In this document: positions 1 through 5,797 of the stretch, piece after piece | How the letters are laid out: each line of letters begins with the position of its first letter | Position numbering within the stretch: position 1 is the first letter of the stretch | DNA from: Thermoleophilia bacterium | Lineage (GTDB): Bacteria > Actinomycetota > Thermoleophilia > Gaiellales > Gaiellaceae | Assembly (NCBI GenBank): GCA_014534295.1 | Contig: JACVRU010000072.1 | Location: 1 to 9,522, forward strand | Reading direction: 5' to 3' | Length of the DNA stretch: 9,522 nt | The notes under the pieces: generated by a model | Told to the model about the DNA's origin: nothing | The model's database searches: none | The model's input: the letters and a program-made list of their open reading frames with translations, nothing else | Program-made: the position numbers and the translations under genes

Positions 1-189
1 GCCGAGGGCCTCGCGCAGGACCGGCAGCACGAGCTCGAGATGGCGACGCGACGCGACCTCCGGGACGACGCCGCCGTAGCGTGCGTGCAGCTCGGCCTGC
101 GAGGAGACGACGTTCGACCGCACCTCGCCCTCGGACGTGACGACCGCGGCCGCGGTCTCGTCGCACGAGGTCTCGAGCGCGAGGATCAA
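1..189 (-). CDS. tsaD: tRNA t6A37 threonylcarbamoyltransferase TsaD, N-terminal part
   Basis: TsaD transfers the threonylcarbamoyl group of TC-AMP onto A37 of ANN-decoding tRNAs, working with TsaB and TsaE in the cytoplasm. Only the first 63 codons are present; the gene runs off the left edge. The visible N-terminus (LILALETSCDETAAAVV, then VVSSQAELHARYGGVVPE and VASRRHLE) is a near-perfect match to the ASKHA-fold start of TsaD. That includes the ETSCDET nucleotide-binding signature. The metal-binding HxxxH motif lies beyond the edge. The chosen start is TTG at 189-187, overlapping the rimI stop in the arrangement TTGA. It gives the usual family N-terminus, and I see no ATG or GTG nearby in frame. 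It is the last visible gene of the minus-strand repair/t6A operon and is probably translated by coupling to rimI. Identity is very secure; the start codon is less so. Confidence 0.96.
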   Translation of the reverse strand, partial: MILALETSCDETAAAVVTSEGEVRSNVVSSQAELHARYGGVVPEVASRRHLELVLPVLREALG

Positions 190-686
190 GCAGGCTCGCG
201 GGGCCGGATCGGGTCCTTCCACATGATCAGCGCGTCCTCACGGTTGTCGGTGTAGTAGCCGCGCCTCACGCCCCGGCCCCGGAAGCCGAGGCGCTCGTAG
301 AGGCGGATCGCGCCCTCGTTCGAGACGCGCACCTCGAGGGTGTAGCCCCGGCGCACGTCGGAGGCCGTGGCCTCGAACAGCCGCTCGAGGAGGGTGGTGC
401 CGATCCCGCGGCCGCGCTCGCGCGGGTGGACGGCGACATTCATCACGTGCCAGGCGTCGACGTAGCGGGAGACGATCACGTAGCCGACGAGCACGCCGCC
501 GTCGAAGGCGCCGAGGCTGATCGAGGCGGGCTTCGTCAGCTCGCCCGCGAACATCGAGCGCGACCACGGGGTCGGGTACGACGCCCGCTCGATCTCCTCG
601 ATCGCGCCCAGGTTGCGGAGCGTCAGCCGGCGGATCTCCAGGCCGCCCTCGCGCGTGCCGTGCCGTTCCCGGACCTCGACGCTCAT
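186..686 (-). CDS. rimI: GNAT N-acetyltransferase, RimI family
   Basis: This 166-residue protein has a single GNAT fold. RimI proteins acetylate the N-terminal alpha-amino group of ribosomal protein S18, and some bacterial members act on other N-termini. The acetyl-CoA pyrophosphate loop R-G-R-G-I-G is at residues 91-96, preceded by the beta-4 segment VMNVAVHP. The C-terminal ERLGF (131-135) and RRGYYTDNREDALIMWK region is typical of RimI. About 17 extra residues precede the first conserved strand (LEIRRLTLRNL), so a later start is possible. ATG at 686 is favoured because it overlaps the tsaB stop as ATGA, and the gene ends overlapping the tsaD TTG. Its place between tsaB and tsaD is a widespread bacterial arrangement, although RimI itself is not required for t6A synthesis. 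The substrate here is inferred from the family. Confidence 0.93.
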   Translation of the reverse strand: MSVEVRERHGTREGGLEIRRLTLRNLGAIEEIERASYPTPWSRSMFAGELTKPASISLGAFDGGVLVGYVIVSRYVDAWHVMNVAVHPRERGRGIGTTLLERLFEATASDVRRGYTLEVRVSNEGAIRLYERLGFRGRGVRRGYYTDNREDALIMWKDPIRPREPA

Positions 687-1282
687 CGGCGACGCGCCTT
701 CTCGGCGTCCGGGACGCGGAGGTAGAGAGGCTCGACCAGCTCGGCCGGCCCGAACTCGCGGGCGAGCGCTGCGTGGAAGCGCGCCCGGGGCAGGTGCGCC
801 TCGCTCCCGTCCGGCGGCACCTCGGCCCCGGCGGCCTCGAGCGGCTCGCGGTAGCGGAGAGCGCCGTCGCCGACGCAGACCGTGCCAGGCTCGAGCGCAA
901 GCTCACCCGGGAGGAGTGCCCCCGGCGCGCCGCCGACGAGGGTGAAGACCTCGCGCCTCTTCGCGTCGATCACCGGCAGCGCTCCGGGCGCTCCCGCGCC
1001 CAGCGCCGCGAGCGTCGAGACGCCCGCCACCGGTACGTCGAGCGCGAACGAGAGCGAGCGCGCGACGGCCAGCCCGATCCGCAGGCCGGTGAAGCTGCCG
1101 GGCCCCGTGCCGACGGCGATCCCGTCGAGCGCTCCCTCGCGCGCCCCCGCGCGCCTGAGCAGCGCGTCCACGTCCTCGAGCAGCGAGACGGGGCGCGAGA
1201 CGCGCTCGCCCACCGGCTCGCCGTCCCAGACGAGCGCGCACGTCGCGGTATCGGTGGCGGTGTCAAAGGCGAGGATCAACAT
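683..1282 (-). CDS. tsaB: tRNA t6A modification scaffold protein TsaB
   Basis: TsaB is the inactive ASKHA-fold partner of TsaD. The two form the TsaBD(E) complex that installs threonylcarbamoyl on tRNA A37. The 199-residue product has the family start MLILAFDTATDTATCAL, the diagnostic GTGPGSFTGLRIG loop at residues 58-70, IDAKRREVFT in the middle and the C-terminal PLYLRVPDAEK. Length is slightly below the common 220-230. The ATG start at 1282 lies 20 nt inside the 3' end of tsaE, and the stop overlaps the rimI ATG (ATGA). Translation is therefore likely coupled on both sides. The N-terminus resembles that of TsaD (LILAxxT), as expected for these paralogues. The older name yeaZ refers to the same family. 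Confidence 0.96.
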   Translation of the reverse strand: MLILAFDTATDTATCALVWDGEPVGERVSRPVSLLEDVDALLRRAGAREGALDGIAVGTGPGSFTGLRIGLAVARSLSFALDVPVAGVSTLAALGAGAPGALPVIDAKRREVFTLVGGAPGALLPGELALEPGTVCVGDGALRYREPLEAAGAEVPPDGSEAHLPRARFHAALAREFGPAELVEPLYLRVPDAEKARRR

Positions 1283-1694
1283 GCTCCTGCTCCACCGAGA
1301 TCAATCTACGGTCGCCGTCCCGGTGCCGCAATCGCACCGCGGCCCGCGGCGGCGGAAGCTCGTCGCCCGCCGCCTCCGGCCATTCGAGGAAGACGACGGC
1401 GTCCTCGAAGTAGGGCTCGAGATCCCCCCACTCGGCGTTCGAGACCTCGGCGAAGCGGTAGAGGTCGATGTGGGAGACGTCGCCCGCCGAGCCTCGGTAC
1501 CGGTGGCCGATCGTGAAGGTCGGGCTGGTGACGGCCTGCGTCACTCCGAGTGCGCGCGCTGCGCCGCGGACGAAGGTCGTCTTGCCCGAGCCGAGCTCGC
1601 CCGAGACGGTGACGAGGTCGCCGGGCCTGAGCTCCCGGGCGAGCCGGGCGGCGACCGCCTCCGTCTCCTCGGGAGACGAGGTCTCGAGCTGCAT
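1263..1694 (-). CDS. tsaE: tRNA t6A biosynthesis ATPase TsaE
   Basis: TsaE is the P-loop ATPase that binds the TsaB-TsaD heterodimer and drives the t6A catalytic cycle. The 143-residue protein carries a Walker A motif GELGSGKTT at residues 32-40. The switch-like SPTFTIGHRY follows at about 57-66, then the family signature HIDLYR at 75-80 and a downstream FLEWPE. Length is close to the family norm. The ATG start at 1694 is 9 nt after the UDG stop with no clear Shine-Dalgarno, so coupling to the upstream gene is plausible. The gene overlaps tsaB by 20 nt. With tsaB, rimI and tsaD it completes the bacterial TsaB/TsaD/TsaE set in one transcript; TsaC/TsaC2, which supplies TC-AMP, is not in the window. 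Confidence 0.96.
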   Translation of the reverse strand: MQLETSSPEETEAVAARLARELRPGDLVTVSGELGSGKTTFVRGAARALGVTQAVTSPTFTIGHRYRGSAGDVSHIDLYRFAEVSNAEWGDLEPYFEDAVVFLEWPEAAGDELPPPRAAVRLRHRDGDRRLISVEQEHVDPRL

Positions 1695-1703
1695 GGGGGC
1701 AGG

Positions 1704-3428
1704 TTAGAAGAGGCCCAGCTGGACGGCGTCGGGCTCGGCCGCGCGGGGCGCGTCGAACGCGGGCAGGACGAGCGGGGGGACCTCCGGCACGGCCTCCGGG
1801 GCCGCGCGGCCGAGCAGCTCGGGCAGGCGGGCGAAGTCGGCCTCGAGCACCTTCAGCATCGCCGGCGTGTAGAGCGCCGCGGCCGGGTGGTAGAGCGGGT
1901 AGAGGAGCACGCGGCGGCCGCCGAGGGTGGCGTCCTGCTCCTGGCCGTGGACGCGCGTGATCCCGAGCGGCTTGCCCGAGAGCAGCTTCGTCGCGAAGTT
2001 CCCGAGCGTCGCGACGACCTTCGGCTCGATGTGCTCGATCTGCCGGAACAGGTGTCCCTCGCAGGCCTGGATCTCGTCCGGCTGGGGGTCCCGGTTGCCC
2101 GGAGGGCGGCAGTTGTGGACGACGCCGCCCGCGGTGACGAAGTTATGCGTCTCCTCGACGTCGATGCAGAAGAAGGTCGTATCCGTTCGGGGCTCATCGG
2201 TGACGTCCCTTACCTCGACCTCGTCGTACATCACCGTCGCCGGACCGGGCGTGAACCGATGACCGTCGTAAGGAATCCCTTCGATGTGATCCGGATGAAG
2301 CTTGTAGCGCATCGCCGGCGGCACATACGGGGCGATCCGTGCGGATAGGGCCTTCGTTGTCGGGGCATCGAAGTAAAGCCTCCCGCGAAGCGCCTTGGCC
2401 GGAAGACCAAGGCGAAGAAGGCCTTGCTGGAGGATGCGGAGGTCAGCCTCCGGAAAGCAATTCGTGCTGATTTCTGCGAGCGCCCTTCGGCCATCGTGCC
2501 GGACACGCATGTACCCGTCGTCCATGAACCAGATAGCGAGCATCCGGTCGTTGAGGCGGGTGGCAATCCACGGTGGAACGCGCTTTGTGGGCCCATAGAA
2601 CTCCCGCCGGAGAATTCCGAGCGCCCGGTGCGCTCGGGTGCGTGCCTGAACGACGACGTGTCCGGGGGCCTCTCCAGCGGTCGCGGCGACCTTCAACTCC
2701 TCGAATACGGGGTTCAGCTCGGAGAGGAGCTTCGCCTTCCACAGTGCGTATGGATCCTGCGCTTCCATGTGGGTGAAGGAGAGGTGAGCGCTCGCCTTGC
2801 TGATGTGTCCGTCGCCCAGCACGGTCCCGCAGACGACGTCCTCCGCAAGGTCGCTCAAGCCTTGTCCCGTTGCGACTCGATCTCCTCTCTCGAGCTCGTC
2901 CACGCGGACGTAGCCTCGTTCGGTGAGGAGGGGATGGTCGCCGGTGAGCTGCACACTCACGCGCGCCGACCCGACGTTCTTCGCGGACCGGTAGGTCACC
3001 GAATAGACACGCCGAGCGCCCAGCGGAGTCGCGTGCCAACCGATGACGCGGCGCCGAACCAGGCGGCCGTCCGAGTCGACCGACATCACGTCGCCGTCGT
3101 AGCGGAAGCGGACAAGCCTTCCGATCCGTTCCCAAGACCCGTCGCCGAGCTGAACCGGAGCATCGTACCCCAAGCACTTGAGGACGTTGGCGATGTACAC
3201 CTCCTCCCGGCGCAACCCGATCCCCGCGAGCAGCCGCTCCAGCAGTTTCCCCGCCTGGCCGACGAACGGCACGCCCTGCTGGTCCTCGTGGAAGCCGGGC
3301 GCCTCGCCGACGAACAGCAGATCCGCGTCGGCTGCGCCCGAGCCGAAGACGACCTGCGTCCGTCCCTCCGAGAGCCGGCACTTCGTGCAGCCGGTCACCT
3401 CGGAGTGCAGGACGGCGAGCGAGCTCAC
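1704..3428 (-). CDS. Family-4 uracil-DNA glycosylase (4Fe-4S) precursor interrupted by an intein
   Basis: The protein removes uracil from DNA to start base-excision repair. The precursor is 574 codons. Residues 1-84 and 440-574 are the exteins and would join into a 219-residue glycosylase, the normal size for family 4. The N-extein shows CTKC (Cys14, Cys17) and motif A GEAPGFHED (41-49) followed by GVPFVGQAGKLL. The C-extein starts CRPPGNRDP and has a second cysteine 16 residues on (IQAC). It then has VVATLGNFATKLL and the HPAAAL active-site loop. Cys14, Cys17, Cys85 and Cys101 of the spliced product match the four-cysteine 4Fe-4S pattern of the family. Start is GTG at 3428, 30 nt after the fmdB-like stop; no strong ribosome site is visible. 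The proline/alanine-rich tail ending QLGLF resembles a clamp-binding peptide, which is speculative. Confidence 0.95.
   Translation of the reverse strand: MSSLAVLHSEVTGCTKCRLSEGRTQVVFGSGAADADLLFVGEAPGFHEDQQGVPFVGQAGKLLERLLAGIGLRREEVYIANVLKCLGYDAPVQLGDGSWERIGRLVRFRYDGDVMSVDSDGRLVRRRVIGWHATPLGARRVYSVTYRSAKNVGSARVSVQLTGDHPLLTERGYVRVDELERGDRVATGQGLSDLAEDVVCGTVLGDGHISKASAHLSFTHMEAQDPYALWKAKLLSELNPVFEELKVAATAGEAPGHVVVQARTRAHRALGILRREFYGPTKRVPPWIATRLNDRMLAIWFMDDGYMRVRHDGRRALAEISTNCFPEADLRILQQGLLRLGLPAKALRGRLYFDAPTTKALSARIAPYVPPAMRYKLHPDHIEGIPYDGHRFTPGPATVMYDEVEVRDVTDEPRTDTTFFCIDVEETHNFVTAGGVVHNCRPPGNRDPQPDEIQACEGHLFRQIEHIEPKVVATLGNFATKLLSGKPLGITRVHGQEQDATLGGRRVLLYPLYHPAAALYTPAMLKVLEADFARLPELLGRAAPEAVPEVPPLVLPAFDAPRAAEPDAVQLGLF
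2112..3176 (-). mobile_element. Intein with LAGLIDADG homing endonuclease inserted in the UDG gene
   Basis: A 355-residue in-frame insertion lies between Lys84 and the conserved Cys-Arg-Pro-Pro of the glycosylase. Splicing block A begins Cys1-Leu-Gly-Tyr-Asp. Block B is LTGDHPLL (Thr78, His81). Block F is FFCIDVEETHNFVTAGG (335-351), and the end is VVHN (His354-Asn355) followed by Cys+1. This is a complete class-1 HINT residue set. Between the splicing halves lies a two-motif LAGLIDADG endonuclease: VVCGTVLGDGHI (about 114-125) and LAIWFMDDGYM (213-223). Both catalytic acidic positions are present and there is no stop or frameshift. Two 60-base lines inside are 60-63 % G+C against 75 % in a line of the C-extein, consistent with a more recent arrival. 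Splicing and nuclease activity are inferred from intact motifs. Confidence 0.96.
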
Positions 3429-3458
3429 GGGCGGTGAGTCTAGGCGTCGCCCCGGACG

Positions 3459-3659
3459 CTAGTGGCCGCAGCCGCAGCTTCCGCCGCAGCAGCCGCCGCC
3501 GAAGCTCGGCTGCTCGGGTGGACCGTGCGCCGCGAACACCGACAGCTGCTTGCGCACGTCCGCGGAGCCGCAGTCGGGGCAGTCGGCCGACTCCCCCAGA
3601 CGCACGAGCTCCTCGAAGTGCGACTCGCACTGCATGCAGACGAACTCGTAGATCGGCAT
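3459..3659 (-). CDS. FmdB-family zinc-ribbon protein
   Basis: This is a 66-residue cytoplasmic protein of the FmdB (CxxC_CxxC_SSSS) putative regulatory family. It opens MPIYEFVC, the family hallmark. It has two knuckles, Cys8-x-x-Cys11 and Cys27-x-x-Cys30, that should bind one zinc. The usual SxF segment follows (LSVFAAHGPP), then a glycine/cysteine-rich tail with Cys57, Cys58, Cys62 and Cys64, ending in histidine. Such tails occur in many family members. The biochemical role of the family is not established. ATG at 3659 has no obvious Shine-Dalgarno; the stop is 30 nt upstream of the UDG GTG, so it is probably the first intact gene of the minus-strand operon. A link to Fe-S or metal supply for the neighbouring glycosylase is only a guess from adjacency. 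Confidence 0.9.
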   Translation of the reverse strand: MPIYEFVCMQCESHFEELVRLGESADCPDCGSADVRKQLSVFAAHGPPEQPSFGGGCCGGSCGCGH

Positions 3660-3669
3660 CGGCGCCAGT

Positions 3670-4310
3670 CTACTCGTCGGCGCGCTCGAGCAGGCCTAGC
3701 CGCCGCGCGAGCCAGGGCTTGGTCGTGGACTGGACGAGCAGCGTCGCGACCGCCGCAGTGCCACCACGACCACCACGAGCTCCGCGTGCGGCACGCCGCG
3801 CGCCACGAGCAGCCCGGCAAGCGCCGCGGGGACGATCCCCGTCTCCCGCGTCCATGCGATGAGGATCACCTCCTCCCGCGTCCAGCGTGCGCGCCGGTCG
3901 AGCAGAAGCGACGCCGCCACGACGAGCGGGCGCGCGACGAAGATGAGGCTCGCCACGACCGCGATCGCCGGCAGCGCCTCCCGCCGGATCTCGCCGAAGG
4001 GGAGGTTCGCTCCCAGGACGACGAAGACGAGGAGCGCGAGCACGAGCCCGAAGAGGATCCCGAGCCCCGTCGAGCTGCCGAGGTCGACGAGGAAGTCCAG
4101 GGCCGGGTCGCCGAGGGAGGTCTCGGCGCCGGCGACGCCCGCGGCCAGGGCGAGGGTGACGGCGCGCACGAGCGTGCGGAGCTCGCGCGCATGCCGTGCA
4201 TGCGAAGCCCAGCTCGATCATGTTGCCGTCGATCAGGCCGGCGATGAAGGCGCCGAGGTTACCCGCGCGACAAGCCGACGCCCACGACGAGGGCGATCGT
4301 GCCGATCACT
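3670..4310 (-). pseudogene. Decayed cation:proton antiporter (NhaP/CPA-like) relic with frameshifts
   Basis: Conserved antiporter sequence continues across more than one reading frame. The longest piece (about 4200 down to 3760) encodes LGILFGLVLALLVFVVLG, then IFVARPLVVAASLLL. It continues WTREEVILIAWTRETGIVPAALAGLL, like the last transmembrane helices of CPA antiporters. At about 3755-3775, in a GTGGTGGTCGTGGTGG tract, homology moves to another frame and continues as ATLLVQSTTKPWLARRLGL, the usual antiporter C-terminus, ending at the stop at 3670. Upstream, membrane-like fragments lie in two other frames (LGAFIAGLIDGN near 4258-4223, and IGTIALVVGVG near 4308-4276). No complete N-terminus exists, because the pantothenate operon begins there. 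Several frame breaks make this a pseudogene or, less likely, a poorly assembled stretch. The 5' limit is approximate. Confidence 0.75.
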
Positions 4311-5048
4311 CGTCGACGGACACGGCGTGTGACTCTCGCCCAGCTAGACTGCGCCTGCCCGGTATCCACTACGGAACTGGAGCTTCCGACGTTCGAATCG
4401 ATCCAGGTCATCGGCGCGGGCCGCGTCGGCTCCGCGATCGCCGCCCGGCTGCGCGAGCGGGGCGTCCCCCTCGTGGAGGACGGTGCCGAGCTCATGCTCC
4501 TCTGCGTCTCGGACGTCGCGATCGCGGACGTCGCGCGCGCGCTCGCCCCCGGCCCGTGGGTCGCCCACGTGAGCGGCGCCACGCCGCTCGCCGCACTCGA
4601 CCCGCACGAGCGCCGGTTCGGCCTTCATCCGCTCCAGACGTTCACGCGCTCGCGCGGCCCCGAGCAGCTCGACGGAGCCTGGGCGGCGGTGACCGCCGAG
4701 GGGGCCGAGGCTCGCGACCGCGGCTTCGAGCTCGCGGGCGCGCTCGGGCTGCGGCCGTTCGAGCTGGACGACTCCGCCCGCGTCCTCTACCACGCCGGCG
4801 CAGCGGTGGCGTCGAACTACCTCGTGACGCTGCACCGCGCCGCCTCGGACCTGCTCGACGCGGCCGGTGCGCCGCCCGAGGCGCTCGGCCCGCTCATGAG
4901 CCGGACGATCGAGAACGGCTTCGAGCTGACCGGGCCGATCGCCCGCGGCGACTGGGAGACCGTCGAGCGACACCGGCGCGCGATCCGTGCGGCTCGGCCG
5001 CAGTACGAGCTGCTCTACGACGTGCTCGCGGAGGCAACGGCCAGATGA
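4299..5048 (+). CDS. Rossmann-fold / DUF2520 protein, possible ketopantoate reductase
   Basis: The product is a NAD(P)-binding Rossmann domain followed by a DUF2520 helical domain. The dinucleotide loop is VIGAGRVGSAIA, about residues 36-47 of the long form. Next come LMLLCVSDVAIADVA, the family motif HVSGATPLAAL and FGLHPLQTF, and the DUF2520 helix YHAGAAVASNYLVTLHRAA. The fold resembles 2-dehydropantoate 2-reductase (PanE), and the gene precedes panC with an ATGA overlap. A role making pantoate for PanC is therefore reasonable but unproven. The start is uncertain: GTG at 4299 has GAGGG five bases upstream but adds about 35 residues before the glycine loop, while GTG at 4329 or a later non-AUG codon would be nearer the usual family length. 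The 5' end overlaps the antiporter relic on the other strand. Confidence 0.88.
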   Translation: MPITRRRTRRVTLAQLDCACPVSTTELELPTFESIQVIGAGRVGSAIAARLRERGVPLVEDGAELMLLCVSDVAIADVARALAPGPWVAHVSGATPLAALDPHERRFGLHPLQTFTRSRGPEQLDGAWAAVTAEGAEARDRGFELAGALGLRPFELDDSARVLYHAGAAVASNYLVTLHRAASDLLDAAGAPPEALGPLMSRTIENGFELTGPIARGDWETVERHRRAIRAARPQYELLYDVLAEATAR

Positions 5049-5797
5049 AGATGGCACGCACGATCGCAGAGCTCCAGGCCGCACGTCCCTCGGGCGAGAT
5101 CGGCCTCGTCCCGACCATGGGCGCCTACCACGCCGGCCACGTCGCCCTGTTCGAGGCCGCTCGGGCGGAGAACGACGCCGTCGTCGCCAGCCTGTTCGTC
5201 AACCCGGCGCAGTTCGCCGAGGGCGAGGACTTCGCTCTCTACCCCCGCGACCGGGAGCGGGACTCCTGCATCGCCGCGGAGTCCGGGGTCGACGTGCTCT
5301 TCGCCCCCGACGCGTCCGAGCTGTACCCGTCCGGCTACCAGACGTGGGTCGACGTCGAGGAGCTGTCGCGGCCGCTCGAGGGCGCGTTCCGGCCGGGCCA
5401 CTTCCGGGCCGTCGCGACCGTCTGCCTGAAGCTGTTCAACCTCGTCCGCCCGGCGCGCGCCTACTTCGGCCAGAAGGACGCGCAGCAGGTCGCCGTCGTC
5501 GGCCGGCTGGTGCGCGACCTCCACCTGCCCCTGGAGCTCCACGTCGTCCCGACCGTGCGCGACGACGACGGGCTCGCGCTGTCGTCCCGCAACGTCTTCC
5601 TCTCGGCCGACGAGCGAGAGCGAGCTCTGGCCCTGCCCCGCGCCCTGGCGGCACGCGATCGCAGCCTGCTCGACGGGCTCGACGTCGACTACTTCGAGGA
5701 AGCCGACCTCGACGGCATGCACGTCCTCGCCGCCGCCGTCCGCGTCGGCTCGACCCGCCTGATCGACAACGTCCCCCTGGAAGGAGACCCGAGATGA
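5045..5797 (+). CDS. panC: Pantothenate synthetase (short form)
   Basis: PanC condenses D-pantoate and beta-alanine using ATP, through a pantoyl-adenylate, to give pantothenate. The 250-residue product has the nucleotidyltransferase HxGH motif His29-Ala-Gly-His32 within PTMGAYHAGH. It has the pantoate-pocket segment SLFVNPAQF (49-57), PGHFRAVATVCLKLFNLV, GQKDAQQ (142-148) and the KMSKS-equivalent LSSRN (179-183). It is about 30 residues shorter than typical members (about 280). The missing part is in the C-terminal lid domain, between the SSRN helix and the final strand motif RVGSTRLIDNV, which is present. ATG at 5045 overlaps the DUF2520 stop (ATGA); the ATG at 5051 is an alternative giving MARTI. 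The stop overlaps the panB ATG. Catalytic motifs look complete, so the enzyme is probably active. Confidence 0.96.
   Translation: MKMARTIAELQAARPSGEIGLVPTMGAYHAGHVALFEAARAENDAVVASLFVNPAQFAEGEDFALYPRDRERDSCIAAESGVDVLFAPDASELYPSGYQTWVDVEELSRPLEGAFRPGHFRAVATVCLKLFNLVRPARAYFGQKDAQQVAVVGRLVRDLHLPLELHVVPTVRDDDGLALSSRNVFLSADERERALALPRALAARDRSLLDGLDVDYFEEADLDGMHVLAAAVRVGSTRLIDNVPLEGDPR
5781..5786 (+). promoter_or_regulatory. Ribosome binding site of panB
   Basis: AAGGAG lies 7 nt upstream of the panB ATG (5794) inside the 3' end of panC. It is one of the few strong Shine-Dalgarno sequences in the window and fixes the start at the ATGA overlap. Confidence 0.8.

Noticed and set aside
1268..1282. Similar DNA at the starts of tsaB and tsaD as a direct repeat
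   Set aside because: The short shared stretch encodes the LILA segment common to these paralogous ASKHA proteins and is too short to be a repeat element.
882..2348. 488-codon plus-strand frame across tsaB, tsaE and UDG
   Set aside because: It crosses three well-supported minus-strand genes and its translation is low-complexity; it is a shadow frame.
2112..3176. Group I intron or separate inserted gene in UDG
   Set aside because: The insertion is in frame at both ends, begins with Cys, ends His-Asn before Cys, and carries protein-splicing blocks A, B and F, so it is an intein.
2424..3437. Long plus-strand open frame opposite the UDG/intein gene
   Set aside because: It is antisense to a strongly supported protein, has arginine/proline-biased composition with no family motifs, and is expected from codon bias in GC-rich DNA.
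4322..4370. Promoter for the pantothenate operon (TAGACT at 4345-4350)
   Set aside because: It fits a loose -10 pattern, but no -35 lies at a proper distance and it would fall inside the gene if GTG 4299 or 4329 is the true start.
4987..5793. Upstream extension of the panB frame through panC
   Set aside because: The frame is open by chance; translation there is Arg/Pro-rich, and the panB family N-terminus and AAGGAG place the start at 5794.
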